Assembly (NCBI RefSeq): GCF_004340785.1
Contig: NZ_SLXS01000002.1
Span: forward strand, 1 to 64,000
DNA from: Tumebacillus sp. BK434
GTDB taxonomy: Bacteria; Bacillota; Bacilli; Tumebacillales; Tumebacillaceae
DNA length: 64,000 nucleotides
Reading direction: 5' to 3'
A program made the translations under genes and the position numbers. Below are positions 31,921-39,929 of this stretch, piece after piece (position 1 is the stretch's first letter; each line of letters starts with the position of its first letter). The notes beneath the pieces are model-generated. The model did no database searches. It saw nothing but the letters and a program-made list of their open reading frames with translations, and had not been told where the DNA came from.

Positions 31921-31985
31921 CTCGTAGTCGGATGATTCCGGTCATCCGGTAGAAACTTGTGGGCCGATTCCCACGATTATACGAG
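31921..31985 (-). promoter_or_regulatory. Guanine (purine) riboswitch aptamer, no evident target gene
   Basis: On the minus strand the P1 arms are CTCGTA/TACGAG. Conserved TATAATC is followed by P2 with GTGGG/CCCAC and loop AATCGG. The invariant AAGTTTCTACC joins P3 (GGATG/CATCC, loop with CCGGAA), then CGACTACGAG. The C in GACTA (position 74 of the class) points to guanine rather than adenine. The next minus-strand gene is the kinase at 31418, beyond a terminator and an opposing small gene, so the target is missing or unrecognised. Confidence 0.95.
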
Positions 31986-32022
31986 GTGTTTGTGATTGTC
32001 ATACGTTGTCTTTGCTCTTACA

Positions 32023-32051
32023 ATTTAACACAGATGTGCAAGCGTTGACAA
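32023..32051 (-). promoter_or_regulatory. SigA-type promoter of the guanine riboswitch
   Basis: Minus-strand TTGTCA (32051-32046), a 17-nt spacer, then TTAAAT (32028-32023). Transcription would start about 30 bases before the aptamer. Confidence 0.7.
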
Positions 32052-32176
32052 GCGGAAAGTGAACAAATGGGGATGCTGGCTTCTGTAATGTTCGTGTTTT
32101 GTTGGTGTGTATTGCTGTGCATCCTTTTTACCGTTCGCACGTATATGAGGGGGAGATACAAGGAGGGGAACGAAGG

Positions 32177-32641
32177 ATGGCGAAACTGGAGTATCGGCTG
32201 TTCGATGAAGCGCAGGGGTTTCCCGTGCTTTACTCATATGATGCGGTGGAAAAGCGCGAGATTTTGATGCGCTTTGCCTGCGATTATTTTGTCAAGGAAC
32301 GCACGATTTACATCAAGACTTCGACAGCGGTGGAAGCGGATGTGCATGTGATCTATGTGGACGAGGCGGACGATGAGCAGGTGATCGATTCGACCTTGCA
32401 CCCGTTGGCCCAGCAGGCAGGCATACGTCTGGAGCTTCGAGAATATAAGGAAGGTACTGTCATTTATCCTTTGGTTCATACGTATGAGTTCAAATCGGAA
32501 GAAGATGTGCTCTTGTACCTGCAGGCGAACTATCTGTATCTCGGCGGGCGCGAATGGGAGCGTTCCTCCACGGAAGTGGATGAAGACCGCAAAGTGTACG
32601 TGTTTTACGGAACTCCGACGGAGTGGAAGGAGGAACGATAA
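32177..32641 (+). CDS. Conserved hypothetical protein, first gene of the YgiC-like operon
   Basis: A 154-residue soluble protein starting MAKLEYRLFDEAQGFPVLYSY. Acidic and aromatic residues alternate (DYFVKERTIYIKT; LLYLQANYLYLGGREWE), suggesting an alpha/beta fold. No family was recognised. AGGAGGGGAACG precedes ATG 32177. Its stop overlaps the next start (TAATG), so it is translationally coupled to the lipoprotein gene and belongs to the same operon as the glutathionylspermidine-synthase-like gene. Confidence 0.7.
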   Translation: MAKLEYRLFDEAQGFPVLYSYDAVEKREILMRFACDYFVKERTIYIKTSTAVEADVHVIYVDEADDEQVIDSTLHPLAQQAGIRLELREYKEGTVIYPLVHTYEFKSEEDVLLYLQANYLYLGGREWERSSTEVDEDRKVYVFYGTPTEWKEER

Positions 32642-33129
32642 TGGAGAAAACGACCAAGCTGGTCAGTTTGTTTACAGCGACGGTATTGGTCGCGGGCACG
32701 CTCGCCGGGTGCGGCGACGACGACACGGTCGCGCAGCAGTCGCAGAAGCCGCCGCTTGAGGAAGGCGTCTGCTACGACGATGACGACAACGGCTACTGCG
32801 ATGACAGCGACCGGGAGATCGACCACTCGTACGGATTTATCTATATCGGCAGCCACAAGCGCTATTACCAGAAAGGCTACTACCCGGGCACTGACGGCAA
32901 AGTGTACCGCAAGCCGGGCACCAGCACCAGCACCGGCAGCACAAGCACCGGCACGGGCAAAAACGCCGCCACAACGAAACCGAACGCCAATACGCCGACG
33001 CCGCCGAAGTCGAGCTCCGGGACGGGAACGGTCGTGTCGCCGGGCAAATCGTCGTCCGGCGTGAAGACGGGGGTCTCCTCCGGGTCGAAAGGCGGCATCG
33101 GGTCGTCTTCGAAGTCGAGCTCGTCGTAA
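32641..33129 (+). CDS. Lipoprotein, Ser/Thr/Gly-rich tail
   Basis: A 162-residue product. The N-terminal signal ends in the lipobox LAGC (about residues 18-21). An acidic segment follows (DDDDNGYCDDSDREIDHSYGF), then SHKRYYQKGYYPGTDGK, and a long low-complexity Ser/Thr/Gly/Lys tail. AAGGAGGAACG precedes ATG 32641. It may play the part of the YgiB/YjfM-type lipoproteins that accompany YgiC/YjfC enzymes in enterobacteria; this is inferred from position. Confidence 0.75.
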   Translation: MEKTTKLVSLFTATVLVAGTLAGCGDDDTVAQQSQKPPLEEGVCYDDDDNGYCDDSDREIDHSYGFIYIGSHKRYYQKGYYPGTDGKVYRKPGTSTSTGSTSTGTGKNAATTKPNANTPTPPKSSSGTGTVVSPGKSSSGVKTGVSSGSKGGIGSSSKSSSS

Positions 33130-33141
33130 GCGGTGACGGTG

Positions 33142-34377
33142 ATGGACTACGAAGCACACCGCAAGCAGATCTATCAGCCTTTACAAGCGGAAGGCGTGTT
33201 TACCTGGGACTGGATGTACGGCGAAGAATACGCGCTGGCCGGCCTGCACCTGATCTCCGCCGAACTGCGGCAGGAGCTGGCGGAGGCGACGGAGCGGCTC
33301 GGGGCGATTTTTACGAAAATGGTCGGCGTGATTCAGCAAGGCGGCGATGAGCTGCTGCTGGAGCTGGGCATTCCGCCGGAAACGTTCGATGCGGTGCGGG
33401 TGACGATGCCGGTGCCCCATGCGACGGTGGTCGGGCGGTTTGATTTTGCGCCGACGAAAGACGGACTGAAGATGCTGGAGCTGAACGCTGACACGCCGAC
33501 GGGGATCGTCGAAGCGTTTCACGTCAACGGGCGGGTCTGTGCCCATTACGGGGCGCAAGATCCGAATGCAGGCGCGGCGGAACAGTTCGCTGCAGCGTTT
33601 GGCGAGGTGATGGCGGCGTATGCACGGGAAGGGCGGCCGACGGAGCGAATCTGGTTTGCGGCGCTGGACTGGCATGAGGAAGACGCCGGGACGACGAAGT
33701 ATTTGTTAGAAAAGTCTGGCCTGGCAGGAAAATTTGTCGCGCTGGCCGATCTGCGCGTGCTGGATGACGTCTTGTACGTTTTGGAAGGCGAGGAGATGGT
33801 GCCGGTCGATGTTTGGTATCGCTTGCATGCGCTGGAGAAGCTGGTCGAGGATCGCGATGAAGACGGCTACCCGACGGGGGAGCATGTGCTGCGGCTGATC
33901 GCGGAGGGGCGCGTGGCAATTATCAATCCGCCGTCCGGGTTTCTCGCGCAGACCAAGGCGCTGCAGGCGCTGATCTGGAACCTGCATGAGCAGGGGCAGT
34001 TTTTCACCGCCGAAGAGCATGCGGCGATTGCGAAGTATATGTTGCCTACGTATCTGGAGAATCGCTTTCTGGGCCAAAAGGCGTTTGTCGCCAAGCCGAT
34101 CTTCGGTCGCGAAGGCGGCGCGGTGTCGCTGTTTGCTGCCGACGGGCAGCCGATTGAACAAGATGGGGAAGAGTTCTATTGGGAGCAGCCGATGATCTAT
34201 CAGGAGCTGGTCGAGATGGAGACGGTCGAAGTCGAGACGCTGAAAGGCCCGTATCGGGGGCATCTGCTCTGGGGTTCATTTTGGATCGGCGGGCGGGCGT
34301 CGGCGATCAATGCAAGAATCGGCGGGCGAATCACAGGGAATTTATCGTACTTTTTGCCCGTAGGCATAAAAGAGTAG
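33142..34377 (+). CDS. Glutathionylspermidine synthase-like ATP-grasp ligase (YgiC/YjfC family)
   Basis: A 411-residue enzyme of the C-terminal half of glutathionylspermidine synthetase. Recognisable features are RFDFAPTKDGLKMLELNADTPTGIVEA, the ligase core AFVAKPIFGREGGAVSLF, the metal-binding end of that domain and a final NARIGGRITGNLSYFLPVGI. The amidase half found in E. coli Gsp is absent. It probably joins an amine to a peptide or protein carboxylate. The DUF350 gene follows after 25 nt, as in the yjfLMC-type clusters of other bacteria. ATG 33142 follows GCGGTGACGG. Confidence 0.9.
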   Translation: MDYEAHRKQIYQPLQAEGVFTWDWMYGEEYALAGLHLISAELRQELAEATERLGAIFTKMVGVIQQGGDELLLELGIPPETFDAVRVTMPVPHATVVGRFDFAPTKDGLKMLELNADTPTGIVEAFHVNGRVCAHYGAQDPNAGAAEQFAAAFGEVMAAYAREGRPTERIWFAALDWHEEDAGTTKYLLEKSGLAGKFVALADLRVLDDVLYVLEGEEMVPVDVWYRLHALEKLVEDRDEDGYPTGEHVLRLIAEGRVAIINPPSGFLAQTKALQALIWNLHEQGQFFTAEEHAAIAKYMLPTYLENRFLGQKAFVAKPIFGREGGAVSLFAADGQPIEQDGEEFYWEQPMIYQELVEMETVEVETLKGPYRGHLLWGSFWIGGRASAINARIGGRITGNLSYFLPVGIKE

Positions 34378-34402
34378 GAAGTGGCGAAAGGAGGACATTC
34401 AG

Positions 34403-34837
34403 ATGTCGCAGTGGGAAGGCATTTTGAACTTTTTGATCTATTTGGCGGTGGCGTTGCCGATTCTGGGCTTTGGATTGTTCGTGTTTATGATCACGACGCC
34501 GTACAAGGAATCCAAGCTGATTGCGGAGGGGGCCGATGCGGATGAACCGCGCAAGGTGAACGCAGCGAAAGCGGCGGCGCACGATCTGGGCGGCAAGGTG
34601 ATCGGTCTGGCGATCGTGCTGGCTTCGGCCGTCTTCCATTCGCTCTCGCTGGTCGATCTGGTGATCTGGGGGGTGCTGGGCACGGTGTTCCAGGTGGCGG
34701 TGTTCTACCTGTTTGAGCTGGTGACGCCGTTTAAAGTGGTCGCGGAGATTCCGAAGGGCAACGTGTCGGTCGGGATCTTTACGTCCCGGTTGAGCATTGC
34801 GTCGGGGATTTTGATGGCGGCGCTGATTTCGTATTAA
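34403..34837 (+). CDS. DUF350 membrane protein (YjfL-like)
   Basis: A 144-residue protein with four hydrophobic helices (about 8-30, 62-82, 86-108 and 120-142). It shows the DUF350 pattern with a polar DADEPRKVNAAKAAAHDLGGKVIGLA stretch between helices. It is the last gene of the 32177-34837 operon. AAGGAGGAC precedes ATG 34403. The function of the family is unknown; its recurring pairing with YgiC-like ligases is known. Confidence 0.85.
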   Translation: MSQWEGILNFLIYLAVALPILGFGLFVFMITTPYKESKLIAEGADADEPRKVNAAKAAAHDLGGKVIGLAIVLASAVFHSLSLVDLVIWGVLGTVFQVAVFYLFELVTPFKVVAEIPKGNVSVGIFTSRLSIASGILMAALISY

Positions 34838-34848
34838 GGGAAGAGAAG

Positions 34849-34883
34849 AGCGCGGAGCCAGGTGACTGGCTCCGCGCTTTTTT
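34849..34883. terminator. Bidirectional terminator
   Basis: AGCGCGGAGCCA/TGGCTCCGCGCT 12-bp arms with a 6-nt loop and TTTTT, between the DUF350 gene and mscL. Confidence 0.93.
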
Positions 34884-35325
34884 ACGCTTCGAGCTGGGAG
34901 GTGCAGTGGCTGCAGCGGGTGGCTTTGAGCGGGATGTTCTCGAGGCAGAACGGGCAGTCTTTGGTCGTCGGGTCGGCTGCCGGGGCGTCCTTTTTGCGCT
35001 TGAGCTTGTTGATCTGGCGGACGACGAGGAAGATCGCGAAGGCGATGATCAGGAAGTCGAGCACGTTGTTGATGAACAGCCCGTAGTTGATCGTCGGCGC
35101 GCCCGCTTTTTGCGCCTCGGCGAGGGAGGCGTAGTCGGTCGACGACAGGTTGATGTACAGGTTGGAAAAGTCGACTTTGCCGAGCAGCAGCCCGATCGGC
35201 GGCATGAGGATGTCGTTGGTGAACGAGGTGACGATCTTGCCGAATGCAGCCCCGATCACCACACCGATGGCCAGGTCGAAAATGTTGCCTCTGGTGGCGA
35301 ACTCGCGGAATTCTTTGAGGAAAAT
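34882..35325 (-). CDS. mscL: Large-conductance mechanosensitive channel with zinc-ribbon tail, apparent ATT start
   Basis: A 147-residue MscL. It opens [30 protein letters not shown] (amphipathic helix and TM1), then [13 protein letters not shown], a periplasmic loop, and TM2 ([25 protein letters not shown]). The tail adds CPFC...CSHC, a zinc ribbon not found in E. coli MscL. It releases solutes on osmotic downshock. The only in-frame ATG (35379) lies before the ribosome site. AAAGGAG (35341-35335) sits 9 nt ahead of an ATT codon at 35325, exactly where homologs start, so ATT initiation is likely. A decayed sister copy is at 4095-4463. Confidence 0.9.
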   Translation of the reverse strand: MFLKEFREFATRGNIFDLAIGVVIGAAFGKIVTSFTNDILMPPIGLLLGKVDFSNLYINLSSTDYASLAEAQKAGAPTINYGLFINNVLDFLIIAFAIFLVVRQINKLKRKKDAPAADPTTKDCPFCLENIPLKATRCSHCTSQLEA

Positions 35326-35492
35326 GGGAATCGGCTCCTTTCGTAGCTGGAAATGAGTGCATTTGTAAGTTCTTTTCATTGTAACAGAGTTCGGGACTTG
35401 CTATGCAGGTGGGACGGTCAGATGGTAAGATTTTCTGCAAACAGGTGCGGTGAGCGGCTTCGGATGCGGAGAGGTTGGAAAGGAGGGGTTGT

Positions 35493-36212
35493 GTGGAACG
35501 GGAGATCAGGTATGCGTATGAACTCTATCCGCTCGGCGATACAGCAATAGTTGTGAAGCTGGGCGCTGAGATCGACAGGAGGACGCATGAGCGGGTGCAG
35601 GTGCTGACGCGGGCGCTTGAGGCGCAGGCGTTTCCGTGGCTGGTGGAAGTGGTGCCGTCGTTTGTGGCGGTGACGGTGTATTATGATGCGCTGTGCGTTG
35701 CGGGGACGGGTGGCGTGTATGAGCAGGTGTGCGGTGAGGTAGAACGGGTCTTGGCATCGCTGTCTGGAAGCGGGGCTTTTCTGCCCAAAGTGGTCGAGGT
35801 TCCCGTCTGCTATGGCGGAGCGATGGGGCCGGATCTGGCGTTTGTGGCGGCTGTGAACGGGCTGACAGAAGAGGAGGTGGTGCGGATGCACACGGGGGGC
35901 GAGTATTTGGTGCATATGATCGGGTTCGCGCCGGGGTTTCCTTATCTGGGCGGGATGCCCAAGGAGATCGGGGCACCGCGGCGCGAGGTGCCGAGGCTGG
36001 TGATTCCGGCCGGCAGCGTGGGGATCGCCGGCGAGCAGACGGGCGTGTATCCGCTGGCGACGCCGGGCGGCTGGCAGCTGATCGGGCGGACGCCGCTACA
36101 GCTGTTTCAGCCGGAGCGGGAGATCCCGAGCTTGCTGCAGGCCGGGGATGCGGTGCGCTTTCGGGCGATCACAGAAGCGGAGTTTGCTGCCTGGGAGGTG
36201 GAGGGCCGGTGA
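35493..36212 (+). CDS. pxpB: 5-oxoprolinase subunit PxpB
   Basis: A 239-residue protein of the KipI/allophanate hydrolase subunit 1 family. Features are YPLGDTAIVVKLG near the start, VPVCYGGAMGPDLAFVA, HTGGEYLVHMIGFAPGFPYLGGMP, and GSVGIAGEQTGVYPLATPGGWQLIGRTP. With PxpA and PxpC it hydrolyses 5-oxoproline (pyroglutamate) to glutamate using ATP. GTG 35493 follows AGGAGGGG. Its end overlaps pxpC by 4 nt (GTGA). Confidence 0.95.
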   Translation: MEREIRYAYELYPLGDTAIVVKLGAEIDRRTHERVQVLTRALEAQAFPWLVEVVPSFVAVTVYYDALCVAGTGGVYEQVCGEVERVLASLSGSGAFLPKVVEVPVCYGGAMGPDLAFVAAVNGLTEEEVVRMHTGGEYLVHMIGFAPGFPYLGGMPKEIGAPRREVPRLVIPAGSVGIAGEQTGVYPLATPGGWQLIGRTPLQLFQPEREIPSLLQAGDAVRFRAITEAEFAAWEVEGR

Positions 36213-37222
36213 GTTTGGAGGTGCAGAAAGCCGGACTTTTGACGACGGTGCAAGACTTGGGGCGGCATGGGTATCAAAAGCAGGGCGTGGCGGTCGGCGG
36301 CGCGATGGATGCGTTTGCGCTGCGGGTGGCGAACCTGCTGGTCGGCAACGCGGAAGGGGTCGCCGGGCTGGAGGTGACGCTGGCCGGGCCGAGGCTCGTG
36401 TTTCAGCAGGATGTGTTGGTCGCGGTATGCGGAGGTGAGTTTGCCCCCAAGGTGGACGGCGTGGACATACCGTCTTGGCAGCCGGTCTGGGTGCAGGCGG
36501 GTTGCGTCTTGGAGCTCCAACGCGCCGTGGCCGGGTGCCGGGCGTATCTGGCCGTCGCAGGCGGCGTGGATGTGCCGGAAGTGATGGGCAGCCGGAGCAC
36601 TTTTTTGCGGGCCGGTCTGGGCGGTACTGCCGGACGGGCGCTGCGGGAAGGGGATGTGCTGGCAGTGGGCGAGGTTAGCCTGCAGCAGAAGGCGCGGATG
36701 GCAAAGCTGCGGGCTCGTGCAGACGGGGCGGCGTTTGCGGCCGAGCCGATTTTTCCGTCGCCGGGGCTGTTGCCTGCCTACGCGGAGCACCCGGTGGTGC
36801 GCGTGCTGCGGGGACGGGAGTATGAGTGGTTTGACGCGGCGAGCCGGGAGCGGTTGTGGCAGGCGGAGTTTGCCGTTTCGCCGCAGTCGGACCGCATGGG
36901 CTACCGCTTGCAGGGAGAGGCATTAACGCTGTCTCAGGCGCACGAGATGATCTCTGAAGCGGTGACGATGGGCACCGTGCAGGTGCCTGCTGATGGTCAG
37001 CCGATCGTGCTGATGGCCGACCGCCAGACCACAGGCGGCTATCCGCGCATCGCGCAGGTGATCACGGTGGATCTGCCCGTATTGGCCCAAGTGAAGCCGG
37101 GTGCGAAAGTGCGGTTCCAGGAAGTGACGCTGGAGGAGGCGCATGGTGCCCTTTTGCGTCGTGAGCGGGAATTGGTGCAGTTTCGAACTGCAGTTGAACT
37201 GCGCGATTCAAACAGCTCTTAA
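36209..37222 (+). CDS. pxpC: 5-oxoprolinase subunit PxpC
   Basis: A 337-residue protein of the KipA/biotin-dependent carboxyltransferase-like family. Supporting segments are LEVQKAGLLTTVQDLGRHGYQKQGVAVGGAMD, FAVSPQSDRMGYRLQGEAL and IVLMADRQTTGGYPRIAQVI. GTG 36209 overlaps the pxpB stop, indicating translational coupling. It acts with PxpB and PxpA in 5-oxoproline cleavage. Confidence 0.95.
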   Translation: MSLEVQKAGLLTTVQDLGRHGYQKQGVAVGGAMDAFALRVANLLVGNAEGVAGLEVTLAGPRLVFQQDVLVAVCGGEFAPKVDGVDIPSWQPVWVQAGCVLELQRAVAGCRAYLAVAGGVDVPEVMGSRSTFLRAGLGGTAGRALREGDVLAVGEVSLQQKARMAKLRARADGAAFAAEPIFPSPGLLPAYAEHPVVRVLRGREYEWFDAASRERLWQAEFAVSPQSDRMGYRLQGEALTLSQAHEMISEAVTMGTVQVPADGQPIVLMADRQTTGGYPRIAQVITVDLPVLAQVKPGAKVRFQEVTLEEAHGALLRRERELVQFRTAVELRDSNSS

Positions 37223-37243
37223 GTAGGAATGGGGAGGAGATTA

Positions 37244-37350
37244 GCATGAGCAAAACACACACCAAACAACGTACAGCCGTCCTTTTTTCACTGCTGGCAG
37301 TAGGTGCCGTCGTGTTCTTCATGATCATGGTGCCGGTACTGCTTCGTTAA
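37244..37350 (+). pseudogene. Out-of-frame small membrane protein with an (AC)5 tract
   Basis: GGGAGGAGAT precedes ATG 37244, which begins MSKTH then goes out of frame after a (AC)5 tract (37250-37261 region) and stops at a TAG after 19 codons. If one AC unit were absent, the frame would read MSKTHTKQRTAV followed by one hydrophobic helix (LFSLLAVGAVVFFMIMVPVLL) and stop at 37350, a typical 34-residue single-helix protein. It lies between pxpC and pxpA. It is either a pseudogene, a sequencing error or a slippage-switched gene. Confidence 0.5.
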
Positions 37351-37373
37351 ATTCGGGATAGGAGGTTGAGGGC

Positions 37374-38117
37374 ATGTTGAGTTTGCGAGTGGATTTGAAC
37401 TGTGACATGGGCGAGAGTTTTGGGGCTTACGAACTGGGGCGTGATGAGGAGATTTTGGCGTATGTGACATCGGCGAATATCGCCTGCGGATTCCATGCCG
37501 GCGACCCGTCGGTGATGCGCAAAACGGTGCAGATGGCGCTGGAGAAGGGCGTCGCGATCGGCGCACACCCCGGCCTGCCCGACCTGGTCGGCTTCGGGCG
37601 GCGCAACATGGCGATCTCGCCGCAGGAGGCGTACGACCTGACCGTGTACCAGATCGGAGCGTTGCAAGCGTTTGTGCAGGCGGCAGGCGGTACCCTGCAG
37701 CATGTAAAACCGCACGGTGCTTTGTACAACATGGCGGCACAGGACGCCGGGCTCTCCTTGGCCATCGCCGAAGCGGTGTATCGCGTGGACCCGGCACTGA
37801 TCCTGTACGGTCTCTCCGGCAGCCAGCTCGTGCTGGCGGGCGAGCAGATCGGCCTGCGCACCGCCCACGAAATCTTCGCCGACCGCACCTACCAGCCGGA
37901 CGGCACCCTGACCCCGCGCACCGCCCCCGGCGCCCTGATCGACGACCCGGCCACCGCGGCCGCCCAAGTCATCCGCATGGTGCGCGACGGCACAGTCCGT
38001 GCCGACACCGTCTGCATCCACGGCGACGGGCATCATGCGCTGGCGTTCGCAGGGGAGATTCGGAAACAGCTTCAAGAGCAAAACATTGTGGTCACGGCAG
38101 CAGGGAAAGCATTGTAA
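37374..38117 (+). CDS. pxpA: 5-oxoprolinase subunit PxpA (LamB/YcsF family)
   Basis: A 247-residue protein beginning [25 protein letters not shown]. It continues with [51 protein letters not shown] and a final [13 protein letters not shown]; the conserved His/Asp residues form the metal site. It completes the PxpBCA set. ATG 37374 follows GGAGGTTGAG. Confidence 0.96.
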   Translation: MLSLRVDLNCDMGESFGAYELGRDEEILAYVTSANIACGFHAGDPSVMRKTVQMALEKGVAIGAHPGLPDLVGFGRRNMAISPQEAYDLTVYQIGALQAFVQAAGGTLQHVKPHGALYNMAAQDAGLSLAIAEAVYRVDPALILYGLSGSQLVLAGEQIGLRTAHEIFADRTYQPDGTLTPRTAPGALIDDPATAAAQVIRMVRDGTVRADTVCIHGDGHHALAFAGEIRKQLQEQNIVVTAAGKAL

Positions 38118-38253
38118 GGAGCGAAAAGAACATACAAAACTAAATAGCGAAACGAAAGGTGCGGTCAACATGAACCTGAATGTCTGGGAATCTGTGCAAC
38201 ATGTGCATCATAAACGTAACACAAGACTCTATGTTACGGATGGTGAGCCGCTC

Positions 38254-38457
38254 ATGGCCAAATATCAGGTGATCGTCACGCAAGATGAAGACGGGATGTA
38301 TGTCGTGGAATGTCCTACGATTCCGGGATGTGTCTCAGAAGGGAAAACGGTTGAAGCCGCGCTGGCCAACATCAAGGAGGCGATCCAGGCCTGCCTCGAG
38401 ACCCGCCGCGAGCTCGGTATGCCCTTGACCGTGGATGTGTATGAAGTGGAGGTATAA
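38254..38457 (+). CDS. hicB: HicB-family antitoxin
   Basis: A 67-residue protein with the partial RNase H-like HicB fold: YQVIVTQDEDGMYVVECPTIPGCVSEGKTVEAALANIKEAIQACLE. GGTGAG precedes ATG 38254. The frame is open from ATG 38170, which has a better AAAGGTG site; that form would add 28 residues with no HicB match, so the start is uncertain. It neutralises HicA, encoded 2 bases downstream, and likely represses the operon. Confidence 0.88.
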   Translation: MAKYQVIVTQDEDGMYVVECPTIPGCVSEGKTVEAALANIKEAIQACLETRRELGMPLTVDVYEVEV

Positions 38458-38459
38458 CT

Positions 38460-38696
38460 GTGCCTCCCATTCCACGCATCCCTGCATCGCTTGCTGTTAA
38501 AGCCTTTCAAAAAGCGGGCTGGGTTGTCGCCCGCATCAAAGGATCGCACCACATTCTGATCAAACCGGGCAGCCCTCTTACTTTATCCATCCCGGACCAC
38601 GGGAAGGAAACGGTTGGTCTGGGTCTGCTCAAAAGGCAGATCAGCAATGCCGGTTTGACAGTTGAGGAGTTCATCGCGCTGCTCGATGAGCTGTAA
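38460..38696 (+). CDS. hicA: HicA-family mRNA interferase toxin
   Basis: A 78-residue protein with the dsRBD-like HicA fold: AVKAFQKAGWVVARIKGSHHILIKPGSPLTLSIPDHGKETVGLGLLKRQISNAGLTVEEF. The catalytic His lies in GSHH. It starts with GTG 38460, immediately after hicB. It cleaves mRNA when free of HicB. The antitoxin-first order is the reverse of the E. coli hicAB order but common in other lineages. Confidence 0.92.
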   Translation: MPPIPRIPASLAVKAFQKAGWVVARIKGSHHILIKPGSPLTLSIPDHGKETVGLGLLKRQISNAGLTVEEFIALLDEL

Positions 38697-38700
38697 TCGA

Positions 38701-38735
38701 AAAGACCTTCTGCAAACTAGCAGAAGGTCTTTGTT
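38701..38735. terminator. Bidirectional terminator
   Basis: AAAGACCTTCTG/CAGAAGGTCTTT 12-bp arms with an 8-nt loop, between hicA and the convergent MFS gene. Confidence 0.92.
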
Positions 38736-39929
38736 TTATGCCTTTTCCACCTTGCGTTCTCTCAGCATATACACCACATACGCCAGCACATAGCCTACGA
38801 CCAGCAGCACCGACAGGCGGTACATCAGCGCGTACGAGGTCACTTTCGCGACCGCACCGAGCAGCATGGCACCTGCGCCGATGCCGAGGTCGAAGGCGGA
38901 GAAGTAGGTGCCGTTGGCTGCACCCCGGCGGTGGGGCGGGACGCGGTTGATCGTCCAGGCTTGGAGCGAGGGCTGAATCGCGCCGAAGCCGATCCCGTAG
39001 CAGACCGCAGCTGCGATCAGCATCGCGACGCTGTGGGTGTAGGAGAGCAAGAGCAGCCCGGCCGCGGTGAACACCGCGCCCGGCAACAGCACCCACTGGT
39101 GCCCTTTGCGGTCAAACAGCACCCCGGAGAAGGGCCGCACCAGCATCACCATCGCCGCATTGGCGAGGAAGAACCACCCGACATTCGCAATCCCCGCTTC
39201 CTGTGCGAACAGCGTGATGAAGCTGACGATCCCGCCATAGGAAATCGCCAGAAACAGCACGAGAAACGACGGGAAAAACGCCTTCCGCTCAAACAGCCCT
39301 TCCTTCTTCGCCGGAGCCTTTCCTGCCGCCTCGCGCTTCACCGGCGGCGCGATCGTGATCAGCTGCGTCAACAAGAGCGCCAACACGGCGAGCCCTGTCG
39401 AGATCCCGAACACCCAGCCGAATCCATACTCCTCCATCACCCAGATCCCCAAGAGCGGTGCCAGCGCCATCGCTAAATTGCCCGACAGCCCGTAATAGCC
39501 CATGCCTTCCCCGCGCCGCTTCGGCGGGATGATGTCGGCGACGATCGTGCCGTACGATGTGGTCGTCATGCCCCAGCCGAGCCCGTGCACGACCCGCAGC
39601 AGGAGCACCAGCGTCACCGCTGCTGCGAACGCATAGCCGATGACCGACAAGATGTAGATCAAGAGACCGGCGAGCAAGATCTTGCGCCGGCCCATCGTGT
39701 CCAGCCATTGGCCGGCAAACGGGCGGATCAGCAGGGCGGAGATCGTGAAGATCCCGATCACCAGCCCGATCTGCGTCTCATCTCCGCCCATGCTGCTGAC
39801 ATAGACGGGCAAGGTCGGGATCAGCATCTGAAACCCTAAGAATAAAAACAAGTTCGACACCGCTGTGGCGAAAAAGTCTTTCGTCCACAGCGGCGGATTG
39901 TGCTCGACGGCACGTTCCTGCTCACTCAA
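38736..39929 (-). CDS. MFS transporter
   Basis: A 397-residue protein with 12 predicted helices. Motif A in loop 2-3 reads FAGQWLDTMGRRKILL, and the repeated version in loop 8-9 reads FSGVLFDRKGHQWVLL. GMTTTSYGTIVADIIPPKRRGEGMGYYGL is typical of drug-efflux-like MFS proteins of Bacillales. Its ATG overlaps the stop of the upstream DsbA-like gene by 4 nt, so the two are co-expressed. Confidence 0.9.
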   Translation of the reverse strand: MSEQERAVEHNPPLWTKDFFATAVSNLFLFLGFQMLIPTLPVYVSSMGGDETQIGLVIGIFTISALLIRPFAGQWLDTMGRRKILLAGLLIYILSVIGYAFAAAVTLVLLLRVVHGLGWGMTTTSYGTIVADIIPPKRRGEGMGYYGLSGNLAMALAPLLGIWVMEEYGFGWVFGISTGLAVLALLLTQLITIAPPVKREAAGKAPAKKEGLFERKAFFPSFLVLFLAISYGGIVSFITLFAQEAGIANVGWFFLANAAMVMLVRPFSGVLFDRKGHQWVLLPGAVFTAAGLLLLSYTHSVAMLIAAAVCYGIGFGAIQPSLQAWTINRVPPHRRGAANGTYFSAFDLGIGAGAMLLGAVAKVTSYALMYRLSVLLVVGYVLAYVVYMLRERKVEKA

